Below, piece by piece: positions 53,801-64,000 of a stretch of DNA of 64,000 nt. The first letter of the stretch is position 1. The number at the start of each line of letters is the position of its first letter. This DNA comes from Acinetobacter indicus CIP 110367 (GTDB taxonomy: Bacteria > Pseudomonadota > Gammaproteobacteria > Pseudomonadales > Moraxellaceae), in the NCBI RefSeq assembly GCF_000488255.1, contig NZ_KI530756.1:124001-188000 (forward strand), given 5' to 3'. A program made the position numbers and the translations under genes. The notes below the pieces were generated by a model. The model was given only the letters and a program-made list of their open reading frames with translations. It did not search any database and had not been told where the DNA came from.

Positions 53801-54211
53801 ATGCAACTGATGATGGAAATCCTGGTCTCAATTTTCCTGTTAATCGGCACCTTCTTTATGCTGGTTGGCGGGATTGGCATGATTCGTCTGCCGGACCTGT
53901 TTATGCGCCTGCATGCCCCGACCAAGTCCAGTACCTTAGGTCTGGGCAGCTTCCTGATTGCTGCCATTATTTATTCAGCTTATCTGGGTCGCTTCGGTTT
54001 TGCCGAAGTGCTGATTACCCTGTTTGCCTTTATTACCGCGCCGGTATCGGCCAACCTGATGGCACAGGCAGCCCTGCATTTACGTCTGCGCTCGATGAGT
54101 GGTGAAGTCCCAGAAACCCTGGAACGTCCGCTACCATGGCAGCGTAGCCGTCGCCGCGCCTTTACAGATCGTGAACCGCTGGGCAGAATCAAACCCTCTA
54201 AAGACGAATAA
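53801..54211 (+). CDS. mrpG: Mrp-type antiporter subunit G
   Basis: 136 residues, three membrane segments, with the conserved IGMIRLPDLFMRLHAPTKSS block. After about residue 105 comes a hydrophilic basic tail. GGAGAA lies six bases upstream. Last gene of the operon, followed by a strong terminator. Confidence 0.94.
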   Translation: MQLMMEILVSIFLLIGTFFMLVGGIGMIRLPDLFMRLHAPTKSSTLGLGSFLIAAIIYSAYLGRFGFAEVLITLFAFITAPVSANLMAQAALHLRLRSMSGEVPETLERPLPWQRSRRRAFTDREPLGRIKPSKDE

Positions 54212-54230
54212 GTCTTCGCGTCATCTTCTA

Positions 54231-54268
54231 AAAAACCTGACCCGGATTGTTCCTGGTCAGGTTTTTTT
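54231..54268 (+). terminator. Mrp operon terminator
   Basis: AAAACCTGACC pairs with GGTCAGGTTTT and is followed by T residues, 20 bases after mrpG. A classical Rho-independent terminator. Confidence 0.92.
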
Positions 54269-54363
54269 ATGTGCTGTCTCAACCCACTGCCCTTGCCTGA
54301 TTGCAATCTTAAAGGGCTTGTTTCTGCTGGAAGATAAGCAAGTTAAGCAATTACGGATGACAT

Positions 54364-54392
54364 AAAAAAAGCCACCCGAAGGTGGCTTTTTT
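54364..54392 (-). terminator. rimP-nusA-infB-rbfA operon terminator
   Basis: AAGCCACC/GGTGGCTT with loop CGAA, flanked by A- and T-runs, 20 bases after rbfA on the minus strand. It can also stop transcription from the Mrp side. Confidence 0.92.
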
Positions 54393-54412
54393 GCATAGAC
54401 CTGCTGGCCTAC

Positions 54413-54817
54413 TTATTCTTCATCTTTTTTTGCATCGGCAGCTGGTAAATCTTTTACTGCTTCTGCAATCAGACCAAACATATAGTTACCGTAGGCATTG
54501 GTTTTGTCGTAATGGAAACGCAAACGCGGCGTAATCCGGGTCTTGATCCGACGGCTCAGCTCATGGCGCAGGAAACCGGAGGCTTTGTTAAGCACATCCA
54601 GGGTTTCCTTGTTTGCCGCTTCACTTTGCTCATCGCCAAGTTCACGACCCATTACGGTCACATACACTTCGGCATAGCCTAAATCTGGGCTGACTTTCAC
54701 CGCCGAGATGGTCACCAGACCACCCAGACGTGGATCTTTCAGCTCCTGGCGGATCAGGTCGGACAACTCGCGTTGTACCGTATCTGCCATTCGCTTAAGA
54801 CGCTGACTACCCGCCAT
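54413..54817 (-). CDS. rbfA: 30S ribosome-binding factor A
   Basis: Small-subunit maturation and cold-shock factor with a KH fold. 134 residues with the family block VQRELSDLIRQELKDPRLGGLVTISAVKVSPDL and LRHELSRRIKTRITPRLRFHYD. The ATG overlaps the infB stop by one base (TAATG). A short acidic/basic tail ends the protein. Confidence 0.95.
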   Translation of the reverse strand: MAGSQRLKRMADTVQRELSDLIRQELKDPRLGGLVTISAVKVSPDLGYAEVYVTVMGRELGDEQSEAANKETLDVLNKASGFLRHELSRRIKTRITPRLRFHYDKTNAYGNYMFGLIAEAVKDLPAADAKKDEE

Positions 54818-57537
54818 TAAAGACTCCGTTTAATTAGTTGGACATCGTACACTTCAATCTTGTCTTGTACTTTGATGTCTTTATAGCCTTTGACTGCAAG
54901 ACCACATTCCATACCAGCACGGACTTCTTCCACCACGTCTTTATAACGACGCAGAGATTCAAGTTCGCCCTGGAACACCACCACATCATCACGTAATACG
55001 CGAATCGGCTTGTTACGGTGTAAAGTACCTTCCAGTACCATACAGCCTGCTGCTGCACCGAACTTGCTTGAGTGGAATACTTCACGGACTTCCGCCACAC
55101 CCAGAATCGTTTCACGGTGTTCTGGTGCCAGCTTGCCGCTCATCGCATCTTTCACGTCATCAATCAATTGATAGATGATCGAGTAGTAACGGATGTCGAT
55201 ACCGTCAGCATCGGCTTTTTGACGTGCAGTATTGTCGGCACGAACGTTAAAGCCCAGCAGTACCGCTTCTGAAGATTCAGCCAGCGTTACGTCAGATTCA
55301 GTGATCGCACCGACACCTGAACCAATCACACGGACTTTCACTTCATCCGTTGAAAGCTCGGCCAGTGCCACGTGTAATGCTTCCAGCGTACCACGTACGT
55401 CAGTTTTCAGTACCACATTCACAATCGGCACATCTTTCTTGCCCATAGACGCCATGATGTTCTCAAGACGCATTGCAGACTGACGCTCAAGACGTTTCTG
55501 ACGTTCACGATCCATACGCGCATCAGCAACTTCACGCGCTTTCTTCTCGTCATTGACCACCAGTACTTCATCACCCGCCATTGGCGCTTCTGGCAGACCC
55601 AGAATTTCCACTGGAATTGATGGACCAGCAGACTTGATGCGTTTACCGTTTTCATCGGTCATGGCACGTACACGGCCATAAGATGAACCGGCAAGTACCA
55701 AGTCACCCACTTTCAGGGTACCGTTTTGAACCAGAATCGAGGTCACTGCACCACGGCCTTTATCAACACGTGCTTCAATCACCACACCTTGTGCTGCACC
55801 TTCTTCCGAGGCTTTCAATTCCATCATTTCTGCTTGAATTGAAATCAGGTCAAGTAATTCGTCAATGCCGGCACCGGTATGCGCGGAAACTTTCGCGACT
55901 GGAACATCACCGCCCCATTCTTCAGGCACGATTTCCTTGGTGGTTAATTCGTTCAGTACGCGGTCTGGATCAGCTGAATCTTTGTCCATCTTGTTGATGG
56001 CAACAATGATTGGCGTACCCGCTGCACGCGCATGGTCAATCGCTTCTGCAGTTTGTGGCATCACGCCATCATCTGCTGCAACCACCAACACCACGATATC
56101 AGTCGCTTTGGCACCACGTGAACGCATCGCGGTAAACGCGGCGTGACCCGGAGTATCTAGGAAGGTGATGATACCTTTGTCTGTTGTCACATGGTAAGCA
56201 CCGATATGCTGGGTAATACCACCGGCTTCGCCTTGTGCCACTTTAGCACGGCGGATACGGTCAAGAAGCGAGGTTTTACCATGGTCAACGTGACCCATGA
56301 TGGTAACAACAGGTGGACGCGTAGTTTGCTCACCACGTGCTTCTTCAGCCGCTTCCAGCAGGTTGTCTTCTGCCGCAGTTTCAGACACCAGCACCGGATT
56401 GTGGCCCATTTCTTCAACCACAAGCACCGCAGTATCCTGATCAATGGCCTGGTTTTGTGTGACCAGCTCACCCATCTTCATCAGGGTCTTGATTACTTCA
56501 CGTACTTTAATTGCCATTTTCGCAGCCAAGTCAGCCACAATAATGGTTTCACCAATTTCTACATCATAAACCTGTTTTTTCACCGGTTTTTCAAAGCCAT
56601 GCTTGTTGGCCTGACTGGTTTTTAAACCACGTTTATGCGAGTTGTCACGGAATGACTGTTCTTCACCACGACGGCCGCCTTTCTTCTGGCCACGGGTATC
56701 TTTGGTTCCGCCACCACGTTTGATTTCACGGTCTTCTTTGGCAAATGAATCTTCATACGCCTGACCCACCAGACCTGCGGCCAATGGTGAATCATCAATT
56801 ACGCGAATGGTCGGTGCAGCATCATCAGATGAATACTTCGATGCCATTTTACGCATTTGCTCAAGGGTACGTTGCTGCGCTTCTTCAGCTGCCTTACGAC
56901 GTGCAGCTTCTTCAGTCGCTTTCAACTGTGCTGCCTGTTCTTCACGGGCGCGTTTTTGCTCAGGCGTTTCAACCACTTTAACCTGGGCTTTCACCACTGG
57001 CTTGTTGGTTGATTTACGCTTCACCACCACAGCGGCTTTAGAAGTTTCCTGTTTGGCGGTTTCCTGTTTCGCAGCAGCACGCATTGCTTCTAAGGCCTGT
57101 TTGGCTTTAGATTCGCCTTTGCTGGCAGCTTCTGGCGCAGCTTTTGGCTTCGCCGGTTCACGGGCTTGCTGTTCAGCTGCTTTGGCTTCTGCTTCAGCCT
57201 GTGCTTTGGCCAAAGCTTCTGCTTTGATTTGCTCAGGGTCTGGCTTGACAAATGTATGCTTCTTGCGCACTTCTACATTAATTGTTTTCGCCTTACCTGA
57301 CGTACTTGCCACTTTAGCAGTACTGGTAGTTTTACGTTTCAACGTGATTTGTCCTGCATTACCCGCATCTTGACCATGTACTTTTTTCAAGTGGGTCACG
57401 AGGGTATCTTGTTGTTCAGTGGAAATAATGTCGTCAGCTTTACGTTGCGGTAAACCTGCATCACGAACCTGCTCCAGGAGTTTCTCAACTGGACGTCCTA
57501 CGCTGAGCGCTAACTCTTTAATCGTCTTGTCCGTCAT
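54817..57537 (-). CDS. infB: Translation initiation factor IF-2
   Basis: GTPase that brings fMet-tRNA to the 30S subunit. The N-terminal IF2_N module is followed by a long Lys/Ala/Glu-rich linker (about 80-300). The G domain has [15 protein letters not shown] (about residue 410), [16 protein letters not shown] and AINKMDK. Domains II-IV follow, including [14 protein letters not shown] and [15 protein letters not shown]. 906 residues is typical for the family. It lies between nusA and rbfA on the same strand. Internal starts giving shorter isoforms, known from E. coli, cannot be judged here. Confidence 0.98.
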   Translation of the reverse strand: MTDKTIKELALSVGRPVEKLLEQVRDAGLPQRKADDIISTEQQDTLVTHLKKVHGQDAGNAGQITLKRKTTSTAKVASTSGKAKTINVEVRKKHTFVKPDPEQIKAEALAKAQAEAEAKAAEQQAREPAKPKAAPEAASKGESKAKQALEAMRAAAKQETAKQETSKAAVVVKRKSTNKPVVKAQVKVVETPEQKRAREEQAAQLKATEEAARRKAAEEAQQRTLEQMRKMASKYSSDDAAPTIRVIDDSPLAAGLVGQAYEDSFAKEDREIKRGGGTKDTRGQKKGGRRGEEQSFRDNSHKRGLKTSQANKHGFEKPVKKQVYDVEIGETIIVADLAAKMAIKVREVIKTLMKMGELVTQNQAIDQDTAVLVVEEMGHNPVLVSETAAEDNLLEAAEEARGEQTTRPPVVTIMGHVDHGKTSLLDRIRRAKVAQGEAGGITQHIGAYHVTTDKGIITFLDTPGHAAFTAMRSRGAKATDIVVLVVAADDGVMPQTAEAIDHARAAGTPIIVAINKMDKDSADPDRVLNELTTKEIVPEEWGGDVPVAKVSAHTGAGIDELLDLISIQAEMMELKASEEGAAQGVVIEARVDKGRGAVTSILVQNGTLKVGDLVLAGSSYGRVRAMTDENGKRIKSAGPSIPVEILGLPEAPMAGDEVLVVNDEKKAREVADARMDRERQKRLERQSAMRLENIMASMGKKDVPIVNVVLKTDVRGTLEALHVALAELSTDEVKVRVIGSGVGAITESDVTLAESSEAVLLGFNVRADNTARQKADADGIDIRYYSIIYQLIDDVKDAMSGKLAPEHRETILGVAEVREVFHSSKFGAAAGCMVLEGTLHRNKPIRVLRDDVVVFQGELESLRRYKDVVEEVRAGMECGLAVKGYKDIKVQDKIEVYDVQLIKRSL

Positions 57538-57547
57538 ACATTACCTC

Positions 57548-59032
57548 CTAGTTAAACCATGATTCGCGTGCTTTCATAATGAGTTGACCTGCTTTGTCAG
57601 CACCTAGACCTTCAATATCTGCGATATCGTCGGTGGCCTGGTCTGCCAAGTCATCAACGGTCACTACACCACGAGCAGCAAGCGCATAGGCGATCTCTTG
57701 TGTCATCCCTTCCATTGCCAGAAGTTCGTCACTCGGATCCTGAATATTTTCTTGCTGTTTTAACGCATCTGCCAAAGCCACTTCTTTGGCACGACTTTGC
57801 AATAATTCAACCAGCTCGGCATCAAGCTCAATTTCATCAAATGTTTCTGCTGGTACATAGGCAATCTCTTCCAGTGAAGTGAAGCCCATTTCAACCAGTG
57901 CCATCGCCAGGTCCTCTGCAATGTCCAAACGCGATACAAACATATCCAGATATTGCTGCGCTTCATTTTGCTGACGCGCGTAATATTCTTCTTCCAGCAT
58001 CATGTCCAGTTTATAACCGGTCAGTTCAGATGCCAGACGTACGTTTTGACCTTGTGAACCAATGGCACGGGCCAATTGATCGCTGGTGGCAAAAATAATG
58101 TCAGCAGTACGTGCATCTTCATCAATCACGATACTCGATACATCAGCCGGCTCTAAAGCGCTGGCAATGTACTGTGCCGGATCATCTGACCACACCACCA
58201 CATCAATACGTTCACCATTAAGTTCCTGCTGGACTGCCTGGATACGCGTACCACGCATACCAATACATGCACCAACCGGATCAATACGATGATCGTTGGT
58301 TTTCACTGCAATCTTAGCACGAACGCCTGGTTGACGCGCAGCCGCCTTGATTTCAATGATTTCTTCAGAAATTTCAGGAATTTCTTTTTTCATTAACGCC
58401 ATCAGCATTTCAGGTTTCGCACGTGACAATAGTAATTGCGCACCACGACCTTCACGGTTGACGTTAAATAAAATGGCATTCACGCGCTGTTTTGGACGCA
58501 GAATTTCCTTTGGAATCATTTCTTCACGTGCCAGATACGCTTCGGCATTGTCACCTAAATCAATGATAAAGCCATCTTTGGTCTGCTTTTTCACTTCACC
58601 GTAAATCAGCTCGCCCACTTTGGCTTCATAAGCATCGGCAACGAGTGCACGTTCTGCTTCACGAATTTTCTGAACAATTACCTGTTTGGCAATTTGCGCC
58701 GCAATACGACCGAAATCAATTGATTCCACTTCAAGTTCGCGAATGTCACCAATTGACCACTGCGCCGGATCGACATCAGAAATCGCATCCTGACATGCTG
58801 GCATTTCATGATCTTCATCCGCCACCACTTCCCATTGACGGAAAGTACGGTAGTCACCTGTTTTACGGTCGATTTCTACACGTAAACGTGCTTCTTCCGC
58901 ATTTGTGCCTTCGTAAAATTTCTTTTTCGTCGCAGCAACAAGAGCCTGCTCTAGCGCCTCAAAGATTGCTTCACGACTTACACCTTTTTCGTTACTAACC
59001 GTTTCAACGACGGTAAGAATTTCGCGTGCCAT
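57548..59032 (-). CDS. nusA: Transcription termination/antitermination factor NusA
   Basis: RNA polymerase-binding factor. The N-terminal domain (1-125) is followed by S1 (about 135-200; GELIYGEVKKQTKDGFIIDLG), KH1/KH2 (about 230-345; ACIGMRGTRIQAVQQELNGE, RAIGSQGQNVRLASELTGYK) and two C-terminal acidic helix-hairpin-helix repeats (about 360-494). 494 residues matches E. coli (495). It lies 32 bases after rimP and 10 bases before infB. Confidence 0.98.
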   Translation of the reverse strand: MAREILTVVETVSNEKGVSREAIFEALEQALVAATKKKFYEGTNAEEARLRVEIDRKTGDYRTFRQWEVVADEDHEMPACQDAISDVDPAQWSIGDIRELEVESIDFGRIAAQIAKQVIVQKIREAERALVADAYEAKVGELIYGEVKKQTKDGFIIDLGDNAEAYLAREEMIPKEILRPKQRVNAILFNVNREGRGAQLLLSRAKPEMLMALMKKEIPEISEEIIEIKAAARQPGVRAKIAVKTNDHRIDPVGACIGMRGTRIQAVQQELNGERIDVVVWSDDPAQYIASALEPADVSSIVIDEDARTADIIFATSDQLARAIGSQGQNVRLASELTGYKLDMMLEEEYYARQQNEAQQYLDMFVSRLDIAEDLAMALVEMGFTSLEEIAYVPAETFDEIELDAELVELLQSRAKEVALADALKQQENIQDPSDELLAMEGMTQEIAYALAARGVVTVDDLADQATDDIADIEGLGADKAGQLIMKARESWFN

Positions 59033-59064
59033 AAGTCACCTATTTTAGATTCTTATTTATTGAA

Positions 59065-59589
59065 TTAATCTTGATAAACCAGATTGGCCTTATCGATATT
59101 GTGGCTGTCAATTTCCAGCACTTGCTGTTTTTCAACTTCAACCTGAATGGTTTCATTTTCAAGGTCAACTGCCACCAGTTTCGCCTGGAATTTACGACGG
59201 TTTTCTACCGCGCTAATCAAACGCAAGGCAATGGTCTGGCCAATATAGGCAGGAAGCTGTTCCAGCTGGAAAAACGGACGATCCCAACCTGGTGAAGACA
59301 CTTCGAGTGCATATTCACCTGAGATCGGATCATGAACGTCCAAAATGGCGCCCACTTGCTGAGTCACGCGCACACAATCCTGTACGCCTACACCACGACC
59401 CTGCTCGAGTTCACCGTCTTCATTCAGGACCGGTGCGGCATTTTCATCAACCGCTTTGTCGATATAAATACGCAATAGTGAGCGTTTACCTTGTGGCAGG
59501 AATTCAATTCCCCACAAATCTACATCACAGGCTGCAACTGCGGGTGCAATCAAGTCCTGGAGTGCCTGGGTTTTATTTGATAGCTTCAT
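59065..59589 (-). CDS. rimP: Ribosome maturation factor RimP
   Basis: 30S assembly factor. 174 residues with the landmarks [39 protein letters not shown] and [21 protein letters not shown]. First protein gene of the rimP-nusA-infB-rbfA operon, downstream of initiator tRNA genes as in E. coli (metY-rimP). Confidence 0.95.
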   Translation of the reverse strand: MKLSNKTQALQDLIAPAVAACDVDLWGIEFLPQGKRSLLRIYIDKAVDENAAPVLNEDGELEQGRGVGVQDCVRVTQQVGAILDVHDPISGEYALEVSSPGWDRPFFQLEQLPAYIGQTIALRLISAVENRRKFQAKLVAVDLENETIQVEVEKQQVLEIDSHNIDKANLVYQD

Positions 59590-59723
59590 TTACTCTCGTC
59601 ATATGGGTGCGATTCAATGGCCTGATCTGACCACTACAGTCTCATTCAAGCTATAGTAGTAGTGAAACATGACACTTGAGTTTATGCCGTATCCGGCTCA
59701 TATCGACACTACACGATAGCCAA

Positions 59724-59752
59724 TAAAAAAGGGCGTAAATCGCCCCTATTAT
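59724..59752 (-). terminator. Terminator-like hairpin between fMet tRNA and rimP
   Basis: GGGGCG and CGCCC arms with loop ATTTA on the minus strand, followed by TTTTTTATT. It would end the tRNA transcript or attenuate read-through into rimP. Confidence 0.75.
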
Positions 59753-59817
59753 TACACAGAAAAACCAATGTCCACTGTGCAAAAAGGCCCACCTTGTTGT
59801 GAGCCTCTTAAGAAACT

Positions 59818-59894
<77 letters not shown>

Positions 59895-60037
59895 TCAACG
59901 TGCAAAAATTATATACAAAATATGCGCAATTTTCAATGAAAATCGTATGTCCTGTATATGGCGTTATTTATCGCTGAAGAATGAGTAACAAGCGTCAGAT
60001 TCAACCAACATGAAATATATTACTCAACCATTAAAAA

Positions 60038-60114
<77 letters not shown>

Positions 60115-60191
60115 TCAGCGTACAAATAACTCTTCTCAGCTCAAGAAACTTAAGCCGCCTTTTAAAGTTTGCATCTTTAAAAAGGATTGAT

Positions 60192-60268
<77 letters not shown>

Positions 60269-60319
60269 TCAACAGAAGTTTTGCTGCATACACCAAACTT
60301 ATGTTCTGGATTATAAGTT

Positions 60320-60404
60320 TGGTGCGGAAGGGGGGACTTGAACCCCCACGCCCGAAAGCACTACCACCTCAAGGTAGCGTGTCTACCAATTCCACCACCA
60401 CCGC
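60320..60404 (-). tRNA. tRNA-Leu (GAG)
   Basis: 85-base class II tRNA starting GCGGTGGTGGTGGAATTGG, anticodon loop TTGAGGT (anticodon GAG, reading CUC/CUU), long variable arm, T-loop GTTCAAGTC and an encoded CCA. It sits between secG and the initiator tRNAs, the conserved position. Confidence 0.95.
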
Positions 60405-60457
60405 AGCTGTGACGCATTCTAGTCGCATCACCGCGAAAAATAAAGGCCTAATTGCAA

Positions 60458-60787
60458 TTATTCGCCAGTTTGAGGTGTAGTTGGTGAAGAATCAGGCAAT
60501 GTTGCCGGCACGGTTGTGGTCGCCGGAATTGATTTTAAACTGTAGGCATCGGTGGTTTGCTGTTTGGCAAATACCGCCAGGGTCAGACTGGTGATAAAGA
60601 ACAAAGCCGTTAAAATTCCAGTCAAACGGGTCATAAAATTACCCGAACCAGAGGCACCAAATACGGTCGCCGCACCGCCGCCACCAAAAGAAGCACCAGC
60701 ATCTGCCCCTTTGCCGTGCTGAACCAGAATCAGCACAATCATCAAGACGGCTAAAATAATATGTACTACCAGCACAAAAGTTTGCAT
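60458..60787 (-). CDS. secG: Preprotein translocase subunit SecG
   Basis: Small SecYEG subunit. The first membrane helix (VLVVHIILAVLMIVLILVQHG) is followed by the Gly-rich GADAGASFGGGGAATVFGASG linker and a second helix (LTGILTALFFITSLTLAVF). The tail is Thr/Pro-rich. 109 residues. It is 13 bases after tpiA and upstream of tRNA-Leu. Confidence 0.96.
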   Translation of the reverse strand: MQTFVLVVHIILAVLMIVLILVQHGKGADAGASFGGGGAATVFGASGSGNFMTRLTGILTALFFITSLTLAVFAKQQTTDAYSLKSIPATTTVPATLPDSSPTTPQTGE

Positions 60788-60800
60788 GCTGAACTCCTAA

Positions 60801-61592
60801 TTATTGTGTATTGGCAAAGGCCTGCGCAATTTGATGGAACGATGCTGCATTTAAAGAAGCACCGCCGACCAGCGCGCCATTAATATCTGGGCAGGCTGCT
60901 AACTCTACTGCATTTTCCGGCTTAACACTACCACCGTACAGAATAGCCATTTGCGGACCATAGCTGGTCAGCTGGGTCAGACCTTCACGAATTTTGGCAT
61001 GCATGGCCTGCGCATCTTCAGGCGAAGCGGTTTTACCAGTACCAATGGCCCAGATTGGCTCATAGGCAATTACAATATTCTGCCACTGCTCTGCCTCGAC
61101 CACTGCCGCAATGTCACAAATCTGCTGTAACACCACCTGCTCGGCCTGGCCACTTTCACGCTGCTGCAGGCTTTCACCGACACAGTAAATTACGGTCAGA
61201 CCGGCTGCCAGTGCATTTTGAATTTTTGCATTTAGAATTTGCACATTTTCAGCAAAAATTTCACGGCGTTCTGAATGACCGACCAGTACAAAGCCAATCT
61301 GGCTGTCTTTTAATAGCTCGGCACTCACCTCACCAGTATAAGCACCTAAACCAGCAATACGTGAAACATCTTGTGCCACGGTATACACCGGACGTACCGC
61401 AGTTTTCAGCTGTTCCTGAACACTGCCCAATGCGATTGCAACTGGCGCAACCCCTAAATGACACTGTGCGGCATCAATGGCCTGCTGTTCTAATAATGTT
61501 TTAAATTCTGAAACCAGCTGTTGCGCTTCTGCTTGCACTGGGTTCATTTTCCAATTGCCAATCACCCAAGGCGTAATCGCCGAACCCGACAT
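60801..61592 (-). CDS. tpiA: Triosephosphate isomerase
   Basis: Glycolytic TIM-barrel enzyme interconverting DHAP and glyceraldehyde 3-phosphate. Catalytic Lys in VIGNWKMNP, His in GHSERREIF and Glu in [11 protein letters not shown] are all present; the phosphate loop is [13 protein letters not shown] at 61592 ([15 protein letters not shown]) is chosen; the frame extends ten codons upstream without family support. 263 residues. Starts the tpiA-secG unit. Confidence 0.95.
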   Translation of the reverse strand: MSGSAITPWVIGNWKMNPVQAEAQQLVSEFKTLLEQQAIDAAQCHLGVAPVAIALGSVQEQLKTAVRPVYTVAQDVSRIAGLGAYTGEVSAELLKDSQIGFVLVGHSERREIFAENVQILNAKIQNALAAGLTVIYCVGESLQQRESGQAEQVVLQQICDIAAVVEAEQWQNIVIAYEPIWAIGTGKTASPEDAQAMHAKIREGLTQLTSYGPQMAILYGGSVKPENAVELAACPDINGALVGGASLNAASFHQIAQAFANTQ

Positions 61593-61880
61593 ACAATACC
61601 TATTCAAATACCTATGTTTCAATCGCGCACATTCTACACGTAAATCGATTCAGGACAGAACAATTTGTTGCGGCATTTTTAGATTTGCAGTCTAAATAGG
61701 CCCATCTGAACATCGGCTTAACAAAAATCTTTGCCGATTAATTGCGACTGGTTCATGCTTTTAGGGGATACTTAGGTGGTGACATCATTTTCAGATATGG
61801 TATTTTTATGCAACAAAAGTATAATTTTGTGATACCAATTATAAACAAACTTTTTTGATTTTTTTTAAGGACGTTGGGGA
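61593..61880. promoter_or_regulatory. Divergent promoter region tpiA/pilB
   Basis: 288 AT-rich bases between tpiA and pilB should hold both promoters. AAGGACG lies about eight bases before the pilB ATG. No palindrome of note was seen. Confidence 0.4.
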
Positions 61881-63587
61881 ATGTCAGTACAACAAGCAAT
61901 GCCTAGATTTACAGGTTTTATTCGGCGACTGGTCGAAGAAGGGCTTGTGACGGCTGAAAATATGCAGCAAGCCATTGTCGCGGCGAAAAAAGCCGAGACC
62001 GATATTGTGCCGTATTTAATTCAGCAGTTGCAGATTTCACCGCTGACCATTGCTGAAAAAATTTCCTATGAATTTGGTGAACCGATTTTTGACTTGGCGG
62101 TGTACGATTCGCGTCTGATTGTACGTGAAGGTCTAGATGAAAAACTGTTCACCAAATACCGAATTCTGCCCATTTTCCGACGTCACAATCAGCTTTATAT
62201 TGCTACCAGTAACCCAACCAATATCGAAGCCATTGATGCGATCCGCTTTAACAGCAAGCTGAATATTGAAGTGGTGATTGTTGAGCATGACAAGCTGGAA
62301 CGGCTGATTGAACAGAACTTTACCGAAGACAGCACCTTTGACTTTGATGAAGACTTTGATCTAGAAGTTGGCGACAATGCTCCCGAAACACAAGAAGATA
62401 ACGATGAGCCACAAGGCGATGAAGCCCCAATCGTCAAATATATTAACAAGTTACTGGTCGATGCAATCCGTATGGGCGCCTCGGATTTACACTTCGAGCC
62501 TTATGAAAAAAGCTACCGGGTCCGTTACCGGATTGACGGCGTACTGCGCCAGATTGCCAATCCTCCGTTACAGCTGGCCACACGGCTCGCCTCACGTTTA
62601 AAAGTCATGTCACAAATGGACATCTCGGAAAAACGTATTCCGCAGGATGGCCGGATCAAGCTCAAGCTGTCAAAAAACAAAGCCATCGACTTCCGTGTCA
62701 ACTCACTGCCCACCCTGTTCGGGGAAAAAATTGTACTGCGTATTCTCGATCCATCTAGTGCCATGCTGGGAATTGATGCACTCGGTTATGAACCGGAGCA
62801 AAAAGAGCTGTTTATGGAGGCGCTGGACAAACCACAAGGCATGTTGCTGATCACCGGCCCGACCGGTTCCGGTAAAACCGTATCTTTATATACCGGCTTA
62901 AACATTCTCAACCGCGAAGACACCAATATTTCTACCGCCGAAGATCCGGTGGAAATTAACCTGGAAGGCATCAATCAGGTCAACGTCAACCCGAAAGTGG
63001 GTCTGACCTTTGCCGCAGCACTAAAATCATTCCTGCGCCAGGATCCGGATATTGTCATGGTCGGTGAGATCCGTGATCTGGAAACTGCAGAGATTGCCAT
63101 TAAAGCCGCACAAACCGGTCACATGGTCATGTCGACGCTGCACACCAACAGTGCACCCGAAACCCTGACCCGTTTACGCAACATGGGCGTCCCCTCATTT
63201 AACATCGCCACCTCGGTGAACCTGGTGATTGCCCAGCGTCTGGCACGTCGTCTCTGCCAGAAATGCAAGGCCCCGGTGGAGATTCCACGCCAGAGCCTCT
63301 TGGAACTCGGTTTTACCGAAGAAGATTTAAACCAGCCAGAGTTCCAGCTGTATCAGCCGGTTGGCTGCCCGGAATGTCGTGAAGGTTATAAAGGCCGTGT
63401 CGGGGTCTATGAAGTAATGAAAGTCACCCCGGAAATCTCACGCATTATTATGGAAGATGGTAATGCCTTGCAAATTGCAGCAGCCTCGGCAAAATCCGGG
63501 TTTAACAATTTACGCCGTTCAGGATTAATCAAGGTCATGCAGGGGGTCACTTCTTTACAGGAAGTGAATCGTGTGACCAGCGAATAG
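61881..63587 (+). CDS. pilB: Type IV pilus extension ATPase PilB
   Basis: Hexameric ATPase driving type IV pilus extension, used for twitching and DNA uptake in this genus. The N-terminal MshEN-like domain (about 15-155) is followed by Walker A ITGPTGSGKTVSL (about residue 325), the Asp box, Walker B VMVGEIRDLETAEI (about 390) and the His box (MSTLHTNSAPETLTRL). Zinc-binding cysteines lie in CQKCKAP and CPECREGYKG. 568 residues. The start of pilC follows 30 bases later. Confidence 0.97.
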   Translation: MSVQQAMPRFTGFIRRLVEEGLVTAENMQQAIVAAKKAETDIVPYLIQQLQISPLTIAEKISYEFGEPIFDLAVYDSRLIVREGLDEKLFTKYRILPIFRRHNQLYIATSNPTNIEAIDAIRFNSKLNIEVVIVEHDKLERLIEQNFTEDSTFDFDEDFDLEVGDNAPETQEDNDEPQGDEAPIVKYINKLLVDAIRMGASDLHFEPYEKSYRVRYRIDGVLRQIANPPLQLATRLASRLKVMSQMDISEKRIPQDGRIKLKLSKNKAIDFRVNSLPTLFGEKIVLRILDPSSAMLGIDALGYEPEQKELFMEALDKPQGMLLITGPTGSGKTVSLYTGLNILNREDTNISTAEDPVEINLEGINQVNVNPKVGLTFAAALKSFLRQDPDIVMVGEIRDLETAEIAIKAAQTGHMVMSTLHTNSAPETLTRLRNMGVPSFNIATSVNLVIAQRLARRLCQKCKAPVEIPRQSLLELGFTEEDLNQPEFQLYQPVGCPECREGYKGRVGVYEVMKVTPEISRIIMEDGNALQIAAASAKSGFNNLRRSGLIKVMQGVTSLQEVNRVTSE

Positions 63588-63617
63588 ATGAAGCATTTAA
63601 AATAAGGATAAACACGC

Positions 63618-64000
63618 ATGGCTGTCAAAAAAGCACAGATGATGCCCACCTTTATTTATGAAGGGATTGACCGCAAAGGGGCAAAACTTAAAGGGGAACT
63701 GCCAGCACGTAATATGGCGCTGGCCAAGGTCACGTTGCGCAAGCAAGGGATCACCATCAAAACCATCCGCCAGAAGAAGAAAAATATTCTTGAAGGCTTG
63801 ATGAAGAAAAAAGTCTCGACCCTGGACATCACGATTTTTACCCGCCAGCTGGCGACCATGATGAAAGCCGGTGTACCGCTGGTGCAAAGCTTTGAAATTG
63901 TGGCTGAAGGTCTGGAAAACCCGGCCATGCGTGAAGTGGTATTGGGGATTAAAGGCGAAGTCGAAGGGGGCAATACCTTTGCTGGTGCACTGCGTAAATA
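63618..64000 (+). CDS. pilC: Type IV pilus platform protein PilC, N-terminal part
   Basis: The frame opens with ATG at 63618 (MAVKKAQMMPTFIYEGIDRK) behind AATAAGGATAA and runs off the window end. The GspF/PilC N-terminal domain is clear (TFIYEGIDRKGAKLKGEL, FTRQLATMMKAGVPLVQSFE). It is the inner-membrane platform that couples PilB to pilin assembly. pilD normally follows but lies outside. About 127 codons are visible. Confidence 0.95.
   Translation, partial: MAVKKAQMMPTFIYEGIDRKGAKLKGELPARNMALAKVTLRKQGITIKTIRQKKKNILEGLMKKKVSTLDITIFTRQLATMMKAGVPLVQSFEIVAEGLENPAMREVVLGIKGEVEGGNTFAGALRK

Overview
The window reads as a chromosomal segment of an Acinetobacter-like gammaproteobacterium. This is inference, based on: the gene orders tpiA-secG-tRNA-Leu-tRNA-fMet-rimP-nusA-infB-rbfA and corC-lnt; a tandem-domain polyphosphate:AMP phosphotransferase of the type described in Acinetobacter johnsonii; an FFLEELY-motif protein; a detached gspFG pair; and a fused-subunit Mrp antiporter operon. 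Housekeeping genes look richer in G+C than is usual for A. baumannii, so another species of the genus is more likely. Composition was judged by eye.

Layout. 1-902: right end of an IS66-family element inserted in the start of an IS3-type transposase gene. 1002-6605 (minus): an AT-rich type VI secretion cargo module of vgrG, a PD-(D/E)xK nuclease effector and a DUF1911-type (PoNi-like) immunity gene. 6756-9607: tusA, corC and lnt. 9608-11280: an insertion hot spot with palindromic repeats, the tail of a broken gene, a second IS3 left end and an intact IS982-family element; it appears to split an old transcription terminator. 11289-18790: a small membrane protein, gspG/gspF, priA, a CPA2 antiporter and hslO. 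19203-22065: a DUF2147 exported protein, an orphan cbpM-like gene, a YdcH-like gene and a CorA transporter. 22163-24767 (minus): rpsO-pnp with structured leaders. 24975-26151: an orphan TnpB element. 26160-35982 (minus): recC-recB-recD, followed by two similar hairpin units. 36164-47655: a helical protein of unknown function, the polyphosphate:AMP phosphotransferase, the FFLEELY protein, ubiE-ubiJ-ubiB, a patatin-like hydrolase, hisIE, a UvrD/FBH1-like helicase and a degenerate ABC-type ATPase. 47982-54211: the Mrp-type antiporter operon. 54413-60404 (minus): rbfA, infB, nusA, rimP, three initiator tRNAs and tRNA-Leu(GAG). 60458-61592 (minus): secG and tpiA. 61881-64000: pilB and the start of pilC.

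How the parts fit. Most of the window is core metabolism and information processing: recombinational repair, translation initiation, RNA decay, ubiquinone biosynthesis, ion homeostasis and type II/IV secretion. Accessory content is concentrated in 1-11280 and in the TnpB element. The most unusual items are: (i) a TnpB whose RuvC-II glutamate is glycine, with a glutamate 44 residues downstream, as in the rearranged active site of Fanzor-type nucleases; (ii) a helicase/ATPase pair whose ATPase keeps Walker A but has lost the ABC signature, Walker B glutamate and H-loop; (iii) the VgrG-nuclease-immunity module bracketed by inverted IS3 ends; and (iv) a terminator apparently split by about 1.5 kb of mobile DNA. 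No CRISPR array or prophage was seen. No complete new defence system can be claimed from the sequence alone.
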